Assembly: GCA_020344015.1 (NCBI GenBank)
Contig: CP070812.1
Coordinates: 3,124,015 to 3,157,597 of the forward strand
DNA: 33,583 nt
From: Gemmatimonadota bacterium
GTDB lineage: Bacteria; Gemmatimonadota; Gemmatimonadetes; Palauibacterales; KS3-K002
Reading direction: 5' to 3'
Positions within the stretch are counted from its first letter, which is position 1; the number at the start of each line of letters is the position of its first letter. This document shows, in pieces, positions 33,351 through 33,583 of the stretch. Made by a program: the position numbers and the translations under genes. Below the pieces are notes generated by a model, which made no database searches, had not been told where the DNA came from, and was given only the letters and a program-made list of their open reading frames with translations.

Positions 33351-33583
33351 CCGCTCCCCGCTTCTCGGGCTTTTGGGGCACTTTTATCGGAAACAGAACA
33401 TCAAACCGTGTTCCCTGCCCCACTACACTGTCAACGGTGATCGAACCACCGTGCGAGTTCACTATCCCGTGCACGACCGCCAGGCCCAGGCCGGTCCCTT
33501 CGTCCACGTCTTTCGTGGTAAAGAAGGGGTCAAAGATCTTCTTGATCACCTGCCCGTCCATCCCCGTACCGTTGTCTTCAACA
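33337..33583 (-). CDS. sensor histidine kinase, C-terminal part (cut by window edge)
   Basis: Only the end of the ATPase domain is in the window; the frame is open at base 33583. Visible are the N-box end VEDNGTGM, the F-box region IFDPFFTTK, and the G2 box [18 protein letters not shown], followed by the final strand ([10 protein letters not shown]). This pattern is typical of NtrB-like kinases paired with sigma-54 activators. The phosphorylated histidine and sensor domain lie outside, so the signal cannot be inferred. Its stop overlaps the response regulator start by 14 nt, indicating coupled expression. Confidence 0.93.
   Translation of the reverse strand, partial: VEDNGTGMDGQVIKKIFDPFFTTKDVDEGTGLGLAVVHGIVNSHGGSITVDSVVGQGTRFDVLFPIKVPQKPEKRGADEHI

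Noticed and set aside
1..33583. CRISPR arrays, rRNA genes or intact tRNA genes
   Set aside because: I saw no regularly spaced repeats, no rRNA-like blocks and only incomplete tRNA halves.

Overview
This is about 33.6 kb of high-GC bacterial DNA. Genes are densely packed, mostly behind AAGGAG/GGAGG ribosome-binding sites, with GTG starts among them, and the exported proteins carry Gram-negative-style signals (Sec leaders, one lipoprotein). Two tandem tricorn-type proteases, a large HEXXHXXGXXH secreted metalloprotease, a nucleotide-exchange-type transporter and a post-COAP-like lipoprotein suggest a peptide-degrading heterotroph. Gemmatimonadota or a neighbouring lineage is my best guess. That guess rests on gene content only; no rRNA or other taxonomic marker is present.

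Layout. (1) 1-7.4 kb, minus strand: a hemerythrin-like protein followed by two paralogous tricorn proteases, separated by a 140-bp AT-rich inverted-repeat element. (2) 7.6-12.0 kb: an acyl-CoA dehydrogenase of the very-long-chain type, convergent with a zinc metalloprotease. (3) 12.0-14.2 kb: a YciI-family pseudogene with an internal deletion, then a nitrilase and a SAM methyltransferase as a plus-strand pair. (4) 14.2-16.7 kb, minus strand: a cysteine-desulfurase-like PLP enzyme immediately followed by an ornithine cyclodeaminase/mu-crystallin family enzyme. (5) 16.9-19.6 kb, plus strand: a small two-TM protein, the transporter and PdxH. (6) 19.6-21.8 kb, minus strand: isocitrate dehydrogenase with an unusual four-cysteine insertion, an intrinsic terminator, and DedA. 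(7) 21.8-25.0 kb: a scarred integration site holding three 3'-half tRNA fragments (two Leu-type in direct repeat, one Lys-type), a C-terminal tyrosine-integrase relic, and a cargo-like lipoprotein gene. (8) 25.0-33.6 kb, minus strand: a redox operon preceded by a two-component system.

The most interesting system is region 8. A histidine kinase (cut by the window edge) overlaps an NtrC-type sigma-54 activator. After it come paired dyads, a near-consensus -24/-12 promoter, and five genes: a small duplicated Cys-motif protein; a NuoE-like [2Fe-2S] protein with a zinc-ribbon-like tail; a 1056-aa fusion of thioredoxin-like ferredoxin, NuoF and GltD domains; a NuoG-N-terminus-like iron-sulfur protein with a Cys-rich tail; and an FMN glutamate-synthase-like TIM barrel. 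The last lacks the glutaminase domain and the usual 3Fe-4S cysteines but has an N-terminal C-x2-C-x3-C-x3-C motif. The set resembles the NuoEFG-like core of electron-bifurcating (HydABC/Bfu/Nfn-like) enzymes joined to an FMN catalytic subunit of unknown substrate. This function is inferred from domains and gene order.
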